NCBI GenBank assembly: GCA_000158135.1
Contig: DS999531.1
Coordinates: 2,905,239-2,969,238, forward strand
DNA length: 64,000 nucleotides
DNA from: Rhodobacteraceae bacterium KLH11
Lineage (GTDB): Bacteria; Pseudomonadota; Alphaproteobacteria; Rhodobacterales; Rhodobacteraceae
Direction: 5' to 3'
Position numbers and translations under genes: made by a program. How positions within the stretch are numbered: the first letter of the stretch is position 1; every line of letters begins with the position of its first letter. Below are positions 27,983 through 37,467 of the stretch, in pieces. The notes beneath the pieces are model-generated. The model worked only from the letters and a program-made list of their open reading frames with translations, made no database searches and was not told where the DNA came from.

Positions 27983-28210
27983 TCAGCCGCTGACATAGGC
28001 ACCGGTTCTGGGGCGGTAGAATATCTTTTGATCGTGCAACCTGCCCAACAGGGCATGCGCTTTTCGCACAAACTCTTCCCGGGCTTCCCTGACATCATCG
28101 GTTTCATCGGCATCTGCCTTTGATCTTGACGCGATGACGTGGCGCATGGCCTCTTCGATCAGGTTCATATCTTCGACCGAAAGTTCAAACAAATCATTGT
28201 ACTGAGGCAT
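27983..28210 (-). CDS. Small conserved-looking cytoplasmic protein
   Basis: I do not recognise a named family. The 75-aa product is soluble, helical and highly charged: MPQYNDLFELSVEDMNLIEEAMRH, then an acidic-basic linker (SKADADETDDVREARE) and a basic C-terminal segment (GRLHDQKIFYRPRTGAYVSG). There is no signal, membrane segment or Cys. AGGAGACC before ATG 28210 fixes the start. It is transcribed alone between the tRNA-Val gene and lon, in the lon direction. Confidence 0.6.
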   Translation of the reverse strand: MPQYNDLFELSVEDMNLIEEAMRHVIASRSKADADETDDVREAREEFVRKAHALLGRLHDQKIFYRPRTGAYVSG

Positions 28211-28349
28211 TCTGGGGTCTCCTACCTGGGTGCTATGATCCAATCTGCCAGAAGTTGGAGCTTATTTCCACTTCCAACACCAGGGTTGGCTCTGCCGAAC
28301 AAAGACTATCGCCAGTAACGAGGGGCCCGGTCCAGCCAAGCCCCTCGAA

Positions 28350-28380
28350 TAAAAAAGGCGGGGATCAACCCCGCCTTTGC
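28350..28380 (-). terminator. Rho-independent terminator after lon
   Basis: AAAGGCGGGG (28354-28363) pairs with CCCCGCCTTT (28369-28378) over a five-base loop. On the minus strand the stem is followed by TTTTTTATT, so it ends lon. Confidence 0.92.
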
Positions 28381-28388
28381 TGTTTGCC

Positions 28389-30797
28389 TTAATGGGCCGT
28401 GGCAGATGGCCCTGACCCTTCGGCGGCCTGAGCCGCCGCAGCGGCGGCCTCTTCTGCGGCCTCGTCCCATTCAACAGATTCGGGTTCGCGCACCAGAGAA
28501 TGTTCCAGAACTTCCGAGACGTGCTTGACCGGAATGATTTCCAACCCTTCTTTCACATTGTCCGGAATATCGGCCAAATCCTTTTCATTCTCTTCCGGGA
28601 TCATAACGGTCTTGATGCCACCCCGGAGGGCCGCCAGCAGTTTCTCTTTCAGCCCGCCAATCGGCATCGCGTTGCCGCGCAGCGACACTTCGCCGGTCAT
28701 GGCGATGTCTTTGCGCACGGGAATACCTGTCAGAACTGATACGATCGATGTCACCATGGCCAGACCAGCGCTGGGGCCATCCTTGGGTGTGGCGCCATCC
28801 GGCACGTGAACGTGGATATCGATCTTGTCGAACTTCGGCGGCTTCACACCGATCTGGGGCGAAATGGACCGCACGTAAGACGAGGCCGCATCGATGGATT
28901 CCTTCATCACATCGCCCAGCTTACCGGTGGTCTTCATCCGCCCCTTGCCGGGCAGTTTCAGCGCCTCGATATGCAGCAGATCGCCCCCCACCGACGTCCA
29001 CGCCAGACCGGTCACGACACCAACCTGATCGTCCTGTTCGGCCAGACCATACCGGAATTTCGGCACACCCAGGAAATCATCCAGATTATCCGGGGTCACG
29101 GTGACCGAGTCCGCCTCTTTCTTGATGATCTTGGTCAGCGATTTCCGCGCCACCTTGGCAATCTCGCGTTCAAGGTTCCGCACGCCCGCCTCGCGAGTAT
29201 AGGTGCGGATGATCGATTGCAGCGCCTCATCGGTCAGTTCAAATTCCTTGGCCTTCAGGCCGTGGTTTTTGACCTGCTTGCTGATCAGGTGCTGCTTGGC
29301 AATCTCGGATTTTTCCTCTTCGGTGTAGCCGGCCAGCGGAATGATCTCCATCCGGTCCAGCAAGGGCCCGGGCATGTTATAGCTGTTCGACGTGGTCAGG
29401 AACATCACGTTGCTGAGGTCATATTCGACCTCAAGATAGTGATCCATGAACGTGCTGTTCTGTTCCGGATCCAACACCTCCAGCATCGCCGAGGCCGGAT
29501 CACCACGGAAATCCTGCCCCATCTTGTCGATTTCATCCAACAAGATCAGCGGGTTCGTGGTTTTCGCCTTTTTCAGCGCCTGAATGATCTTGCCGGGCAT
29601 CGAGCCAATATAGGTCCGGCGGTGGCCGCGGATCTCGGATTCGTCGCGCACGCCGCCCAAGCTGATGCGAATGAACTCGCGCCCCGTGGCTTTGGCAACC
29701 GACTTACCAAGCGAGGTTTTACCCACACCCGGAGGGCCAACAAGGCACAGGATCGGGCCTTTCAACTTTTTCGACCGCTGCTGAACCGCCAGATATTCAA
29801 CGATCCGTTCCTTGACCTTCTCAAGCCCATAGTGATCGGCATCCAGAATATCCTGCGCCCGGCCCAGATCCTTTTTGACGCGGGATTTGGTGCCCCAGGG
29901 CAGCGACAGAATCCAATCCAGATAGTTGCGCACAACCGTGGCCTCAGCCGACATGGGCGACATGTTCTTGAGCTTCTTCAGCTCGCCCTCGGCCTTTTCG
30001 CGCGCCTCTTTTGACAGCTTGGTCTCGGTGATCTTGGCTTCCAGCTCGGCAACTTCATTGCTGCCATCCTCGCCATCGCCCAGTTCTTTCTGAATGGCCT
30101 TCATCTGCTCATTCAGATAGTACTCGCGCTGGGTCTTCTCCATCTGGGATTTGACACGGGTCTTGATCTTTTTCTCGACCTGCAGAACCGACATTTCGCC
30201 CTGCATCAGGCCATAGACCTTCTCAAGCCGCTCACTGACGCTGAGCGTCTCAAGCAATTCCTGCTTTTGTTCGACTTCGATGCCCAGATGCCCCGAGACC
30301 AGATCGGCCAGCTTGGCGGGCTCGGTGGTTTCACCAACGGCGGCCAGCGCCTCTTCGGGGATGTTCTTGCGCACTTTGGCATAGCGCTCGAATTCATCAG
30401 CAACCGTGCGCAGCAGCGCTTCGGTCGTGGTGACATCGCCGGGGATTTCGGTCAGATACTCGGCACGGGCTTCGAAAAACTGATCATTTTCCAGAAATTC
30501 CGTGATCTGCACCCGCGCCTGCCCTTCGACCAGCACCTTCACGGTGCCATCGGGCAGTTTCAGCAGTTGCAATACGTTGGCCAGAACGCCCGAGCGGTAG
30601 ATACCATCAATTTCGGGATCATCGTCACCGGGATCAACCTGGCTGGACAACAGAATTTGCTTGTCATCCTGCATCACCTCTTCCAGCGCGCGGACCGATT
30701 TGTCTCGGCCCACGAACAGCGGCACGATCATATGCGGGAACACCACGATATCGCGCAACGGCAGAACGGGGTATGAGGAATTCAGAGGCTCTAGCAT
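28389..30797 (-). CDS. lon: ATP-dependent protease Lon
   Basis: Cytosolic AAA+ serine protease that degrades misfolded and short-lived regulatory proteins. Full length at 802 aa. N-terminal substrate domain begins YPVLPLRDIVVFPHMIVPLFVGR; Walker A GPPGVGKTSLGKSVA is near residue 355, Walker B PLILLDEIDKMG near 425. The catalytic dyad is Ser in PKDGPSAGLAM near 675 and Lys in GLKEKLLAALRGGI near 718. The C-terminal tail (AAEEAAAAAAQAAEGSGPSATAH) is a low-complexity extension. The 234 bases before the start hold no gene I can support. Confidence 0.98.
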   Translation of the reverse strand: MLEPLNSSYPVLPLRDIVVFPHMIVPLFVGRDKSVRALEEVMQDDKQILLSSQVDPGDDDPEIDGIYRSGVLANVLQLLKLPDGTVKVLVEGQARVQITEFLENDQFFEARAEYLTEIPGDVTTTEALLRTVADEFERYAKVRKNIPEEALAAVGETTEPAKLADLVSGHLGIEVEQKQELLETLSVSERLEKVYGLMQGEMSVLQVEKKIKTRVKSQMEKTQREYYLNEQMKAIQKELGDGEDGSNEVAELEAKITETKLSKEAREKAEGELKKLKNMSPMSAEATVVRNYLDWILSLPWGTKSRVKKDLGRAQDILDADHYGLEKVKERIVEYLAVQQRSKKLKGPILCLVGPPGVGKTSLGKSVAKATGREFIRISLGGVRDESEIRGHRRTYIGSMPGKIIQALKKAKTTNPLILLDEIDKMGQDFRGDPASAMLEVLDPEQNSTFMDHYLEVEYDLSNVMFLTTSNSYNMPGPLLDRMEIIPLAGYTEEEKSEIAKQHLISKQVKNHGLKAKEFELTDEALQSIIRTYTREAGVRNLEREIAKVARKSLTKIIKKEADSVTVTPDNLDDFLGVPKFRYGLAEQDDQVGVVTGLAWTSVGGDLLHIEALKLPGKGRMKTTGKLGDVMKESIDAASSYVRSISPQIGVKPPKFDKIDIHVHVPDGATPKDGPSAGLAMVTSIVSVLTGIPVRKDIAMTGEVSLRGNAMPIGGLKEKLLAALRGGIKTVMIPEENEKDLADIPDNVKEGLEIIPVKHVSEVLEHSLVREPESVEWDEAAEEAAAAAAQAAEGSGPSATAH

Positions 30798-31031
30798 GCT
30801 CTATCCTTATCATTGGCAAGACGGCGCTGGTCCCTGTCAAAGGCAACCATTGGCTGTCTCCTGTCTTGGACGATAAAGGTGGGGCACCTGTTCCCCCATT
30901 TCAACCTCATCGCCATTTGTCGTGATGCAGCATGACGCGACGATCTGGGGACTTCAAGGCATCCGCAAGACATATCCACGGATTTTCGTACAACCTGCTT
31001 AGAATAACGGCAATCCGGCCCCCAGCTCGGC

Positions 31032-31442
31032 TCAGAACACCTTTTGAACGGCGCGGGACAGAAAGAACCCGTGGCCAACCTCATTTTTGCATTCCAGACC
31101 CTTTTTCGAGGAGTGGCAGACAAAGCCGCCAAACCTGCCTGTCACGCCATAGTCAGCCTGATCAAACCCGTCGCGGTTGCGGTTGACCGGCTGGCACAGC
31201 ATTCGCACCGCACCCTGATTGGTCATGAAGAAGTCATGCCCCCAATCCGATTGGCATTCCGCAGGGCGCGGCAGGGCTGGCGCGCCGGTCCGTTCGATAA
31301 TGGTGCATGTCAGGTCCGAGGTATCGGGGCTCTGCCCGACAACGCACTGGATGTTTTCGGATGGCGTCTCGAAGGTCCAGACATCTGCAACAGACGCTGA
31401 TGCGAACAGGGTGAATACGATAGAAATAAGAAAACGAGGCAT
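31032..31442 (-). CDS. Small secreted cysteine-containing protein (DUF6636-like)
   Basis: Exported protein of 136 aa: signal peptide MPRFLISIVFTLFASASVA, then WTFETPSENIQCVVGQ and six cysteines (IQC, LTC, AEC, MLC, FVC, LEC) that probably make disulfides in the periplasm. The opening F-x-T/S-P-S-x-N-I-x-C after the signal is the feature I associate with the DUF6636 family; function unknown. AGGAGGATTCT precedes ATG 31442, so the start is firm. It is co-directional with tgt but separated by 92 bases. Confidence 0.7.
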   Translation of the reverse strand: MPRFLISIVFTLFASASVADVWTFETPSENIQCVVGQSPDTSDLTCTIIERTGAPALPRPAECQSDWGHDFFMTNQGAVRMLCQPVNRNRDGFDQADYGVTGRFGGFVCHSSKKGLECKNEVGHGFFLSRAVQKVF

Positions 31443-31534
31443 AGAATCCTCCTGAACAAAAAACATGAAATTCGTAAATGGAATAGCAACAATATAGCAA
31501 AAAATGCAGGGTTTGTCACTGTTGGGATCGCAAC

Positions 31535-32665
31535 CTAAAGTGGCTCGATATCACCTTGTTCACGTTGCGCGTGAAACCGGGCCTGCCATTCAGCAAAGGT
31601 ACCCGCCGCGATTGCGTCTCGCATCCCCTGCATGATCTCCTGAAAATAATGCAGGTTGTGCCAGGTCAACAGCATGCCCGATATCATCTCGTTCGAGCGG
31701 AAGACATGATGCAGATACGCGCGGGAATAGTTCGAGCAGGCCGGGCAGGTGCACTGCTCATCCAGCGGGCGCGGATCCTCGGCATGGCGGGCGTTCTTGA
31801 TGTTGACGACCCCGTGGCGCGTGAACGCCTGCCCGGTACGGCCCGAGCGGGACGGCAGAACGCAATCCATCATATCAACGCCCCGCGCAACCGCGCCAAC
31901 GATATCATCGGGCTTGCCCACCCCCATCAGGTAACGTGGTCGGTCTGCGGGCAGAAAATCGGGTGCGTAATCAAGGCAATCAAACATGGCCTCCTGCCCC
32001 TCACCCACGGCCAGACCGCCGATGGCATACCCTTCGAAACCGATCTGCTTCAGCGCTTCGGCGCTTTCTTCGCGCAGGTCCTGTTCCAGCCCGCCCTGCA
32101 TGATGCCGAACAAGGCATGCCCCGGGCGATCCCCGAACGCCACGCGCGAGCGGTCGGCCCATCGCATCGAAAGACGCATCGACTCGGCGATGCGGTCGCG
32201 ATCTGCAGGCAACGCCGGACACTCATCAAAACACATGACAATGTCCGACCCCAGCAGGCGCTGGATCTCCATTGACCGTTCCGGGGTCAGTTCGTGTTTC
32301 GAGCCGTCAATGTGGGATTTGAACGTCACGCCTTTTTCAGTCAGCTTGCGCAAACCGGCCAGCGACATCACCTGAAACCCGCCGGAATCCGTCAGGATCG
32401 GGCGGTCCCAGTTCATGAACTTGTGCAGACCGCCCAGACGATCAATTCGTTCCGCCGTAGGGCGCAGCATCAGGTGGTAGGTGTTGCCCAGCAGGATATC
32501 TGCCCCGGTCGCGCGCACGCTTTCAGGCATCATCGCCTTCACCGTCGCTGCGGTGCCCACAGGCATGAACGCCGGCGTGCGCACCTCGCCCCGCGGCGTG
32601 TGGATCACACCGGTGCGGGCCTTGCCATCGGTCGCTTTCAGGTCAAAAGAGAAACGGTCTGTCAT
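31535..32665 (-). CDS. tgt: tRNA-guanine transglycosylase
   Basis: Exchanges guanine-34 for preQ1 in tRNAs for Asn, Asp, His and Tyr, on the way to queuosine. The 376-aa protein has [43 protein letters not shown] with the catalytic Asp near residue 93, [15 protein letters not shown] with the nucleophilic Asp, and the zinc site [16 protein letters not shown] near 315. All catalytic residues seen are intact. The nearby tRNA-Asp genes are natural substrates, but that proximity may be chance. Confidence 0.97.
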   Translation of the reverse strand: MTDRFSFDLKATDGKARTGVIHTPRGEVRTPAFMPVGTAATVKAMMPESVRATGADILLGNTYHLMLRPTAERIDRLGGLHKFMNWDRPILTDSGGFQVMSLAGLRKLTEKGVTFKSHIDGSKHELTPERSMEIQRLLGSDIVMCFDECPALPADRDRIAESMRLSMRWADRSRVAFGDRPGHALFGIMQGGLEQDLREESAEALKQIGFEGYAIGGLAVGEGQEAMFDCLDYAPDFLPADRPRYLMGVGKPDDIVGAVARGVDMMDCVLPSRSGRTGQAFTRHGVVNIKNARHAEDPRPLDEQCTCPACSNYSRAYLHHVFRSNEMISGMLLTWHNLHYFQEIMQGMRDAIAAGTFAEWQARFHAQREQGDIEPL

Positions 32666-32727
32666 CTGGGGCCTCGGGTCGCGGAACCGGGCAGGCTTTG
32701 CCCGATCTGCGCCGCCATTGCAACCCG

Positions 32728-33639
32728 TCAGGGCAGCGTGGCCACCCGTTCCGTAAACAGGCGCACCACCCCTGCCCCATCCACATCGCGACAGACACGA
32801 ACAGATGGTCGCGACGGATCGATACGCGTGGCACCCCGTTCGGGACCGTCCGTGATCACCTGCAATCCCGTTTCGACCAGATCGAACATCGGCTCATGTG
32901 TGCAGGCAATCACAGCGGTTGAATCGTGCAGGCCACAGCCGTCCAGCCCGCCGACCTCTTTGTAGAATTTGAGGTAGAACCGCGAGATATCGTGCAGAAA
33001 GCCCCCCATATCGCCGGAGCGTCGGGCCAGAGCCTCAAAGTCGGCAGCTGTGTAGAGCGTTTTCAGCGTGACATCCAACCCAACCAGCACCGTGGGCGGC
33101 GGCGCAGCAAACACCACATCGGCGGATCTGGCATCGTGATAGATATTTGCCTCGGCATGTTCGGTGATATTTCCCGGGCAGAACACTGCCCCTCCCATGA
33201 TCACAAGCTTGCCAAGGTTCCGCGAAAACCCGGAATCCAGCCGCATGGCCTCGGCGATGTTGGTCAGCGGCCCGATGGCGCAGATCACCAGTTCATTGCG
33301 ATGAACCCGCGCCATTTCAACAAGGAACTCAGCCGCAGGCAAATCATGGTTTCTGCCAATATGCGGGACCTCGGTGAGATCGCCAAAGCCCTCGGGCCCA
33401 TGCACATGTTCAGACGGGGAATGGCCGGTTTCGCCACACGCAAAGCGGGCCCCCTCGGCCACCGGGATATCCAGACCCAGCTTGTGGGCCAGAAAGCGCG
33501 CGTTCCGGCTGGACTGGTGTACATGGGTGTTGCCAAAAACAGTCGTCAACCCGATCAGGTCGATGTCGGGGGCGGCGGCGGCATAGGCAATGGCCATCGC
33601 GTCGTCGATGCCCGGGTCTGTGTCAATGATCAGCTTCAT
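32728..33639 (-). CDS. Inosine-uridine preferring nucleoside hydrolase family protein
   Basis: Hydrolyses N-glycosidic bonds of ribonucleosides. The calcium-binding N-terminal [21 protein letters not shown] is exact, as are the central [22 protein letters not shown] and [21 protein letters not shown] segments. [15 protein letters not shown] carries the C-terminal catalytic Asp/His region near residue 240. Length 303 aa is standard. ATG 33639 gives the usual start [10 protein letters not shown]; six codons above are rejected. Preferred base cannot be read from the sequence. Confidence 0.93.
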   Translation of the reverse strand: MKLIIDTDPGIDDAMAIAYAAAAPDIDLIGLTTVFGNTHVHQSSRNARFLAHKLGLDIPVAEGARFACGETGHSPSEHVHGPEGFGDLTEVPHIGRNHDLPAAEFLVEMARVHRNELVICAIGPLTNIAEAMRLDSGFSRNLGKLVIMGGAVFCPGNITEHAEANIYHDARSADVVFAAPPPTVLVGLDVTLKTLYTAADFEALARRSGDMGGFLHDISRFYLKFYKEVGGLDGCGLHDSTAVIACTHEPMFDLVETGLQVITDGPERGATRIDPSRPSVRVCRDVDGAGVVRLFTERVATLP

Positions 33640-33779
33640 CCCTGCCCGATACCGCAACCATCACCGGATGCAAAGCAGCCACAGCCCCGAAATTACACAC
33701 CACATTATCGGTTTCAGAGATTTGCATTCATCCCCGCTCAATCCATACCAGAGTTGAAATCGGGCGACTCAATCCCCAA

Positions 33780-33797
33780 GTGTATACTATAGTACAC
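33780..33797. promoter_or_regulatory. Near-palindrome and -10-like sequence before the band-7 gene
   Basis: GTGTA, then TACTATAG, then TACAC: a symmetric motif that includes TATACT and TATAGT, either able to serve as a -10 hexamer. It ends 20 bases before the ATG. Either a promoter core, a regulator site, or both. Confidence 0.35.
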
Positions 33798-33817
33798 AAA
33801 AAAATAAGAGGACAGAT

Positions 33818-34708
33818 ATGACAGAAGACCAGATTATCGGACTGCTCACCTCGAATATCATATACCTGCTGGCGGCGGCCTTTGTTGTCGTCATCATCCT
33901 GAAGGGTATCAAGATCGTGCCCCAATCCGAGAAATACGTGGTCGAACGCTTCGGCCGCCTGCATTCGGTGCTTGGGCCGGGGATCAACTTTATCGTTCCT
34001 TTTCTGGATGTTGCGCGCCATAAGATATCTATCCTTGAACGCCAGTTGCCAAATGCGACCCAGGACGCAATCACCAAGGACAATGTTCTGGTACAGATCG
34101 ATACTTCGGTTTTCTATCGCATTCTGGAACCTGAAAAGACTGTCTACCGCATCCGTGACGTAGATGGCGCGATTGCCACCACCGTGGCCGGTATCGTCCG
34201 TGCCGAGATCGGTAAAATGGATCTGGACGAGGTTCAATCGAACCGTGCGCAACTGATTGAACGCATTCAGGAAAGTGTCGAGACCGCTGTCGATGACTGG
34301 GGCATCGAAGTGACCCGCGCCGAGATTCTGGATGTCAATCTGGATCAGGCCACCCGTGACGCGATGCTGCAACAGCTGAACGCCGAACGGGCCCGCCGCG
34401 CGCAGGTGACCGAAGCCGAGGGGCAAAAGCGCGCGGTTGAGTTGCAGGCCGATGCCGAACTTTATGCGGCCGAGCAAACCGCCAAGGCCCGCCGCATTCA
34501 GGCCGAGGCCGAGGCCTACGCAACCGGCGTTGTTGCCAAGGCCATTCAGGACAACGGCATTGAGGCCGCGCAATATCAGGTTGCCCTGAAACAGGTCGAG
34601 GCCCTGAACGCGCTGGGCAACGGCACCGGCTCGCAAACCATCGTTGTGCCTGCAAACGCGCTTGAGGCCTTTGGCAACGCGTTCAACATGCTGAAAGGAG
34701 GCAAGTGA
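33818..34708 (+). CDS. SPFH/band-7 membrane protein (stomatin/QmcA type)
   Basis: Membrane scaffold protein of the SPFH (stomatin-prohibitin-flotillin-HflK) family. One N-terminal membrane anchor near residues 10-30 (NIIYLLAAAFVVVIILKGI) is followed by the band-7 domain: VPQSEKYVVERFGRLHSVLGPGINFIVPF, and the DNVLVQIDTSVFYRI strand. The coiled-coil C-terminal half is rich in Ala/Glu (EAEGQKRAVELQADAELYAAEQTAKARR). 296 aa. It is paired with an NfeD gene with overlapping stop and start, a familiar couple thought to organise membrane microdomains and quality control. Confidence 0.93.
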   Translation: MTEDQIIGLLTSNIIYLLAAAFVVVIILKGIKIVPQSEKYVVERFGRLHSVLGPGINFIVPFLDVARHKISILERQLPNATQDAITKDNVLVQIDTSVFYRILEPEKTVYRIRDVDGAIATTVAGIVRAEIGKMDLDEVQSNRAQLIERIQESVETAVDDWGIEVTRAEILDVNLDQATRDAMLQQLNAERARRAQVTEAEGQKRAVELQADAELYAAEQTAKARRIQAEAEAYATGVVAKAIQDNGIEAAQYQVALKQVEALNALGNGTGSQTIVVPANALEAFGNAFNMLKGGK

Positions 34709-34986
34709 TGGCAGATCCTTTCTGGCTGACCTGGTGGATCTGGCTGGCCGGGGCGCTTGTGCTGGCCATCCTCGAAGTTGTCCTGCCCGGGTTCATCTTT
34801 CTGGGGTTTGCAATCGGTGCCGGGATTACGGGGATTTTGTTGCTGGTCCCCGGCCTGAACCCCGGCCTGCCGATTCTGTTGCTGATCTTTGCCGTGCTGT
34901 CACTGATTGCCTGGCTGGTGCTGCGGCGGATGTTTGCGCTGCCGCATGGGCAGGTCAAAACCTTCAATCACGATATCAATGACTGA
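34708..34986 (+). CDS. NfeD-like membrane protein (short form)
   Basis: 92-aa short NfeD-type protein with two or three closely spaced hydrophobic helices (WWIWLAGALVLAILEVVLPGFIFLGFAIGAGITGILLLVPG, PILLLIFAVLSLIAWLVLR) and a short tail. It lacks a C-terminal soluble OB domain, so its partner is the upstream SPFH protein. AAAGGAGG lies six bases before ATG 34708; a GTG at 34705 is discounted. The start overlaps the SPFH stop (TGATG). Confidence 0.85.
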   Translation: MADPFWLTWWIWLAGALVLAILEVVLPGFIFLGFAIGAGITGILLLVPGLNPGLPILLLIFAVLSLIAWLVLRRMFALPHGQVKTFNHDIND

Positions 34987-35081
34987 TGCAACGTGGCGCT
35001 TGTCAAAGGCGCCACTGCACCTCTGGACGCTGCCGCACAGTTTCCCTATATAATTTCTCAGGTAACAGACCCGAGGCATGA

Positions 35082-35444
35082 ATGACTCATCCAAGTGAAC
35101 AGCTTGAAGGCAGCCCGCTGATCGCGCCTTCGACCATCGAGCATCCCCTATATGAACCGGTTGTGAATGCATGCCGGTCGGTCTATGACCCCGAAATCCC
35201 GGTTAACATATATGATCTGGGTTTGATCTACACAATTGATATCAATAGTGAAAATGCGGTCAAAGTCATCATGACGCTCACCGCCCCGGGTTGCCCTGTT
35301 GCGGGCGAAATGCCGGGCTGGATCATGGAAGCCATCGAGCCCGTTGCCGGTGTCAAAGAAGTAGATGTCGAGCTGACATGGGAACCCCCCTGGGGTATGG
35401 AGATGATGTCGGATGAAGCCCGCCTTGAACTGGGCTTCATGTAA
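35082..35444 (+). CDS. DUF59/MIP18-family Fe-S assembly protein (SufT-like)
   Basis: Small (120 aa) DUF59 protein. The family core is clear: VYDPEIPVNIYDLGLIYTID, VIMTLTAPGCPVAGEMPGWI with the conserved Cys near residue 73, and VDVELTWEPPWGMEMMSDEARLELGFM. These proteins (SufT, PaaD) act in maturation of Fe-S proteins. It lies about 750 bases before a SufA-type gene but with an opposing gene in between, so I treat them as neighbours rather than one operon. The 185 bases to the next terminator hold no gene; see findings. Confidence 0.87.
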   Translation: MTHPSEQLEGSPLIAPSTIEHPLYEPVVNACRSVYDPEIPVNIYDLGLIYTIDINSENAVKVIMTLTAPGCPVAGEMPGWIMEAIEPVAGVKEVDVELTWEPPWGMEMMSDEARLELGFM

Positions 35445-35628
35445 GACATCGCTGTCGGCCAGATGTGACCGTTTACTGCGAAACGGTTATGTATCTGTTA
35501 CAAATCCGTAAATTTATCGATACAAAATGTCCGTATGTTCGCCACGCAAGCACCGGCTGTCCCCGCTGTGCTGGCGTCCGGGCCAATTTACCTGTCTATC
35601 ACCCCTGAAAAGATCTGCCCCGGATTTT

Positions 35629-35660
35629 GACCGCCCTCGCCCGGGGGCGGTCTCTTTTTA
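35629..35660 (+). terminator. Rho-independent terminator 185 bases after the DUF59 gene
   Basis: GACCGCCC (35629-35636) pairs with GGGCGGTC (35645-35652) and is followed by TCTTTTT. The stretch 35445-35628 contains no protein frame I can support; the distance leaves room for a separate small transcript. Confidence 0.85.
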
Positions 35661-35682
35661 TCTCATAAGTCAATAGACGTGG

Positions 35683-36015
35683 TCAGTTGATGTCGCAGGT
35701 TGATTTGATTTCTGCCGCTCTGGCATCCAGCTGCTTGATATAATCGCCCGAGAGCATCTTGAGGTGCTTGTTTTCAGTGCCGGTCACCAGCCCCAGCAAG
35801 GCACCCGCTGGCAGGATGGAAACCACGCTTTCAACCTGCTGATCCTCGGCATGCTTCTTTTCAGCAGCGATTGCGCGCAAATCCCCGGGCGCGGTGGCGC
35901 AATTGACCGGGTGGCGTTTGACATCGTTGGCAGCCAGCGCAGCGGTAGTCAATACGATACTGACCAACCCGGATATAACCGTTTGGCGGATAATCCACTT
36001 GTCTTTTGCCACCAT
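35683..36015 (-). CDS. Small exported or membrane-anchored protein, unknown function
   Basis: Not recognised. 110 aa with a basic N-terminus and one hydrophobic stretch near residues 11-30 (TVISGLVSIVLTTAALA), which ends in a plausible signal-peptidase site. The mature part is helical, polar and has two cysteines (VNCATAPGDLR near the front and STCDIN at the end) that could be linked. VESVVSILPAGALLGLVTG in the middle is a second moderately hydrophobic segment. GGAGG lies nine bases before ATG 36015. It faces the DUF59 terminator. Confidence 0.55.
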   Translation of the reverse strand: MVAKDKWIIRQTVISGLVSIVLTTAALAANDVKRHPVNCATAPGDLRAIAAEKKHAEDQQVESVVSILPAGALLGLVTGTENKHLKMLSGDYIKQLDARAAEIKSTCDIN

Positions 36016-36190
36016 CACTCTTCGCCTCCATTCCACATCTTCACCAAACAGTCCTGAACACTTGTCACGCTAAAGCCATTCTGCGGTTGCAGGCAAGCCG
36101 TCGCAGCTGCAGGATTTATCGCTCTCCTCTCTTGAGCCCGGCCCCCGCGGGCCCTAGATTAGTGTCAACGCGCGAAAACGGAGCCCCTCA

Positions 36191-36556
36191 ATGTTTGGCA
36201 TTCCCGGCAAACAAGCCGTGACCATGACAGAAAAAGCCGCTGAACAGATTGTTCGGCTGATGCAATCCGGCGGTCATGTCGGTCTGCGCATAGGCGTCAA
36301 GAAAGGCGGCTGCGCGGGTATGGAATATACCATGGACTATGTCGATGAGGCCGACCCGAATGACGAGGTCGTCGAACAGGATGGTGCCCGCGTTATGATC
36401 GCACCGATGGCGCAGATGTTCCTGTTCGGAACCGAGATCGACTATGAGGTTTCTCTGCTGGAATCGGGTTTCAAATTCCGCAACCCCAATGTGGTTGATG
36501 CTTGCGGCTGTGGTGAATCGATCAAGTTTGACGAAACGATCTCAGCGCAAAACTAG
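36191..36556 (+). CDS. A-type iron-sulfur carrier (SufA/IscA family)
   Basis: 121-aa A-type carrier that hands Fe-S clusters to apo-proteins. The three ligand cysteines sit in the usual places: KKGGCAGMEYTMDY (near residue 40) and DACGCGESIKF (near 106-108). MTEKAAEQIVRLM is the usual N-terminal helix. Whether it is SufA or ErpA cannot be settled; the DUF59 neighbour leans to SUF. GGAG before ATG 36191 supports the start. It overlaps the facing oxygenase gene by four bases at their ends. Confidence 0.9.
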   Translation: MFGIPGKQAVTMTEKAAEQIVRLMQSGGHVGLRIGVKKGGCAGMEYTMDYVDEADPNDEVVEQDGARVMIAPMAQMFLFGTEIDYEVSLLESGFKFRNPNVVDACGCGESIKFDETISAQN

Positions 36557-37467
36557 GTCGTCGCCTGTAAATGCACATAGGTTTCATTGAACCGCCGCGT
36601 CAGATGCTCACCGGCGCGAATGAAAGTGCCTGATCCCGGTGGTGCAACATTGGTATCGTAAGACGGGTTAAAGAACAGCGGAACCGAGATTCGCTCTGCC
36701 GCCCCACCCCGGACACGGTGTTCGGTCGCCTTGACCTCTCCGCCGGTCCAGAATTCCAGCATTTCGCCAAAATTGATGATGAACTGCCCCGGCGCGGCTT
36801 CGACCGGCTGCCAGGTGCCGTTGGGCATACGAACCTCAAGGCCCGGCGTGCCGTCGGTTGCCAGCAAGGTCAGGCAGCCATAATCGGTATGGGCTGCAAT
36901 CCCAAAATCGTTTTCTCCTGCCCAATCAGGGCGTTGCGGATAGTAGTTCCCGCGCAGCAGCGCCATCGGGGTGTCGAATGCGGCATCAAAACTGCCAGCC
37001 TCCCGGCCCAGTGAAACAGCGATCATGCGCAAGATTCGCATGGCAACAGCGCAAGCGTCCGAATAGTAGCTTTGGATCGTATCGCGAAACATCTCTGCCC
37101 CCTCAGGCCACAGATTGGGGGCGTATACGCTAAGCCCGCGACCAGCATAGGGGCTGTCGGATGGCAGTTCGAAACCGCAATCAAACACCTGCTTGTAATC
37201 AGGGTTGGCATCCGGATCGACCTGTTCAGAGCGTGACGCGCCCCAACCGCGATTGGCACCGGTTGCCGCCATATCAACACTTTGCTTGATCTCGTCTGGC
37301 TGGCGGAAAAAATCGCGATAGGCCGCAAGGACCTGCCCGATCCGGTCCGCACTCAACCCGGTATTGGATATGCGAAGAAACCCCACCCGGCCAACGGCGT
37401 CTCGCAGCTTGTCCATCTCGGCCGGGTCGTGCTGATCCAGCTTTGCAAGGTCCAGATTGTCGATCAT
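36553..37467 (-). CDS. 2-oxoglutarate/Fe(II)-dependent oxygenase (IPNS-like family)
   Basis: Non-haem iron oxygenase with isopenicillin-N-synthase-like architecture, 304 aa. The N-terminal DIOX part is seen in DKLRDAVGRVGFLRISNTGLSADRI. The iron ligands are HTDYGCLTLLATDG (His-x-Asp near residue 198) and ATEHRVRGGAAERISVPLFFNP (His near 255, Arg binding 2-oxoglutarate near 265). Substrate unknown; in roseobacters such enzymes appear with many metabolic contexts. The frame runs 126 codons upstream, but ATG 37467, after AGAGGCC, gives the family N-terminus. Opposed to the SufA gene and divergent from tpiA. Confidence 0.87.
   Translation of the reverse strand: MIDNLDLAKLDQHDPAEMDKLRDAVGRVGFLRISNTGLSADRIGQVLAAYRDFFRQPDEIKQSVDMAATGANRGWGASRSEQVDPDANPDYKQVFDCGFELPSDSPYAGRGLSVYAPNLWPEGAEMFRDTIQSYYSDACAVAMRILRMIAVSLGREAGSFDAAFDTPMALLRGNYYPQRPDWAGENDFGIAAHTDYGCLTLLATDGTPGLEVRMPNGTWQPVEAAPGQFIINFGEMLEFWTGGEVKATEHRVRGGAAERISVPLFFNPSYDTNVAPPGSGTFIRAGEHLTRRFNETYVHLQATT

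Noticed and set aside
30798..31031. A heat-shock (sigma-32) promoter for lon, from a CTTGAA word on the minus strand.
   Set aside because: No matching -10 element at an accepted distance was found.
30791..31132. Basic 113-aa minus-strand frame between lon and the secreted protein.
   Set aside because: Overlaps the start of lon and the end of its neighbour, with Cys/Arg-rich composition typical of non-coding translation.
32698..32922. Short plus-strand frames between tgt and the nucleoside hydrolase.
   Set aside because: They overlap the hydrolase coding region and show no coding features.
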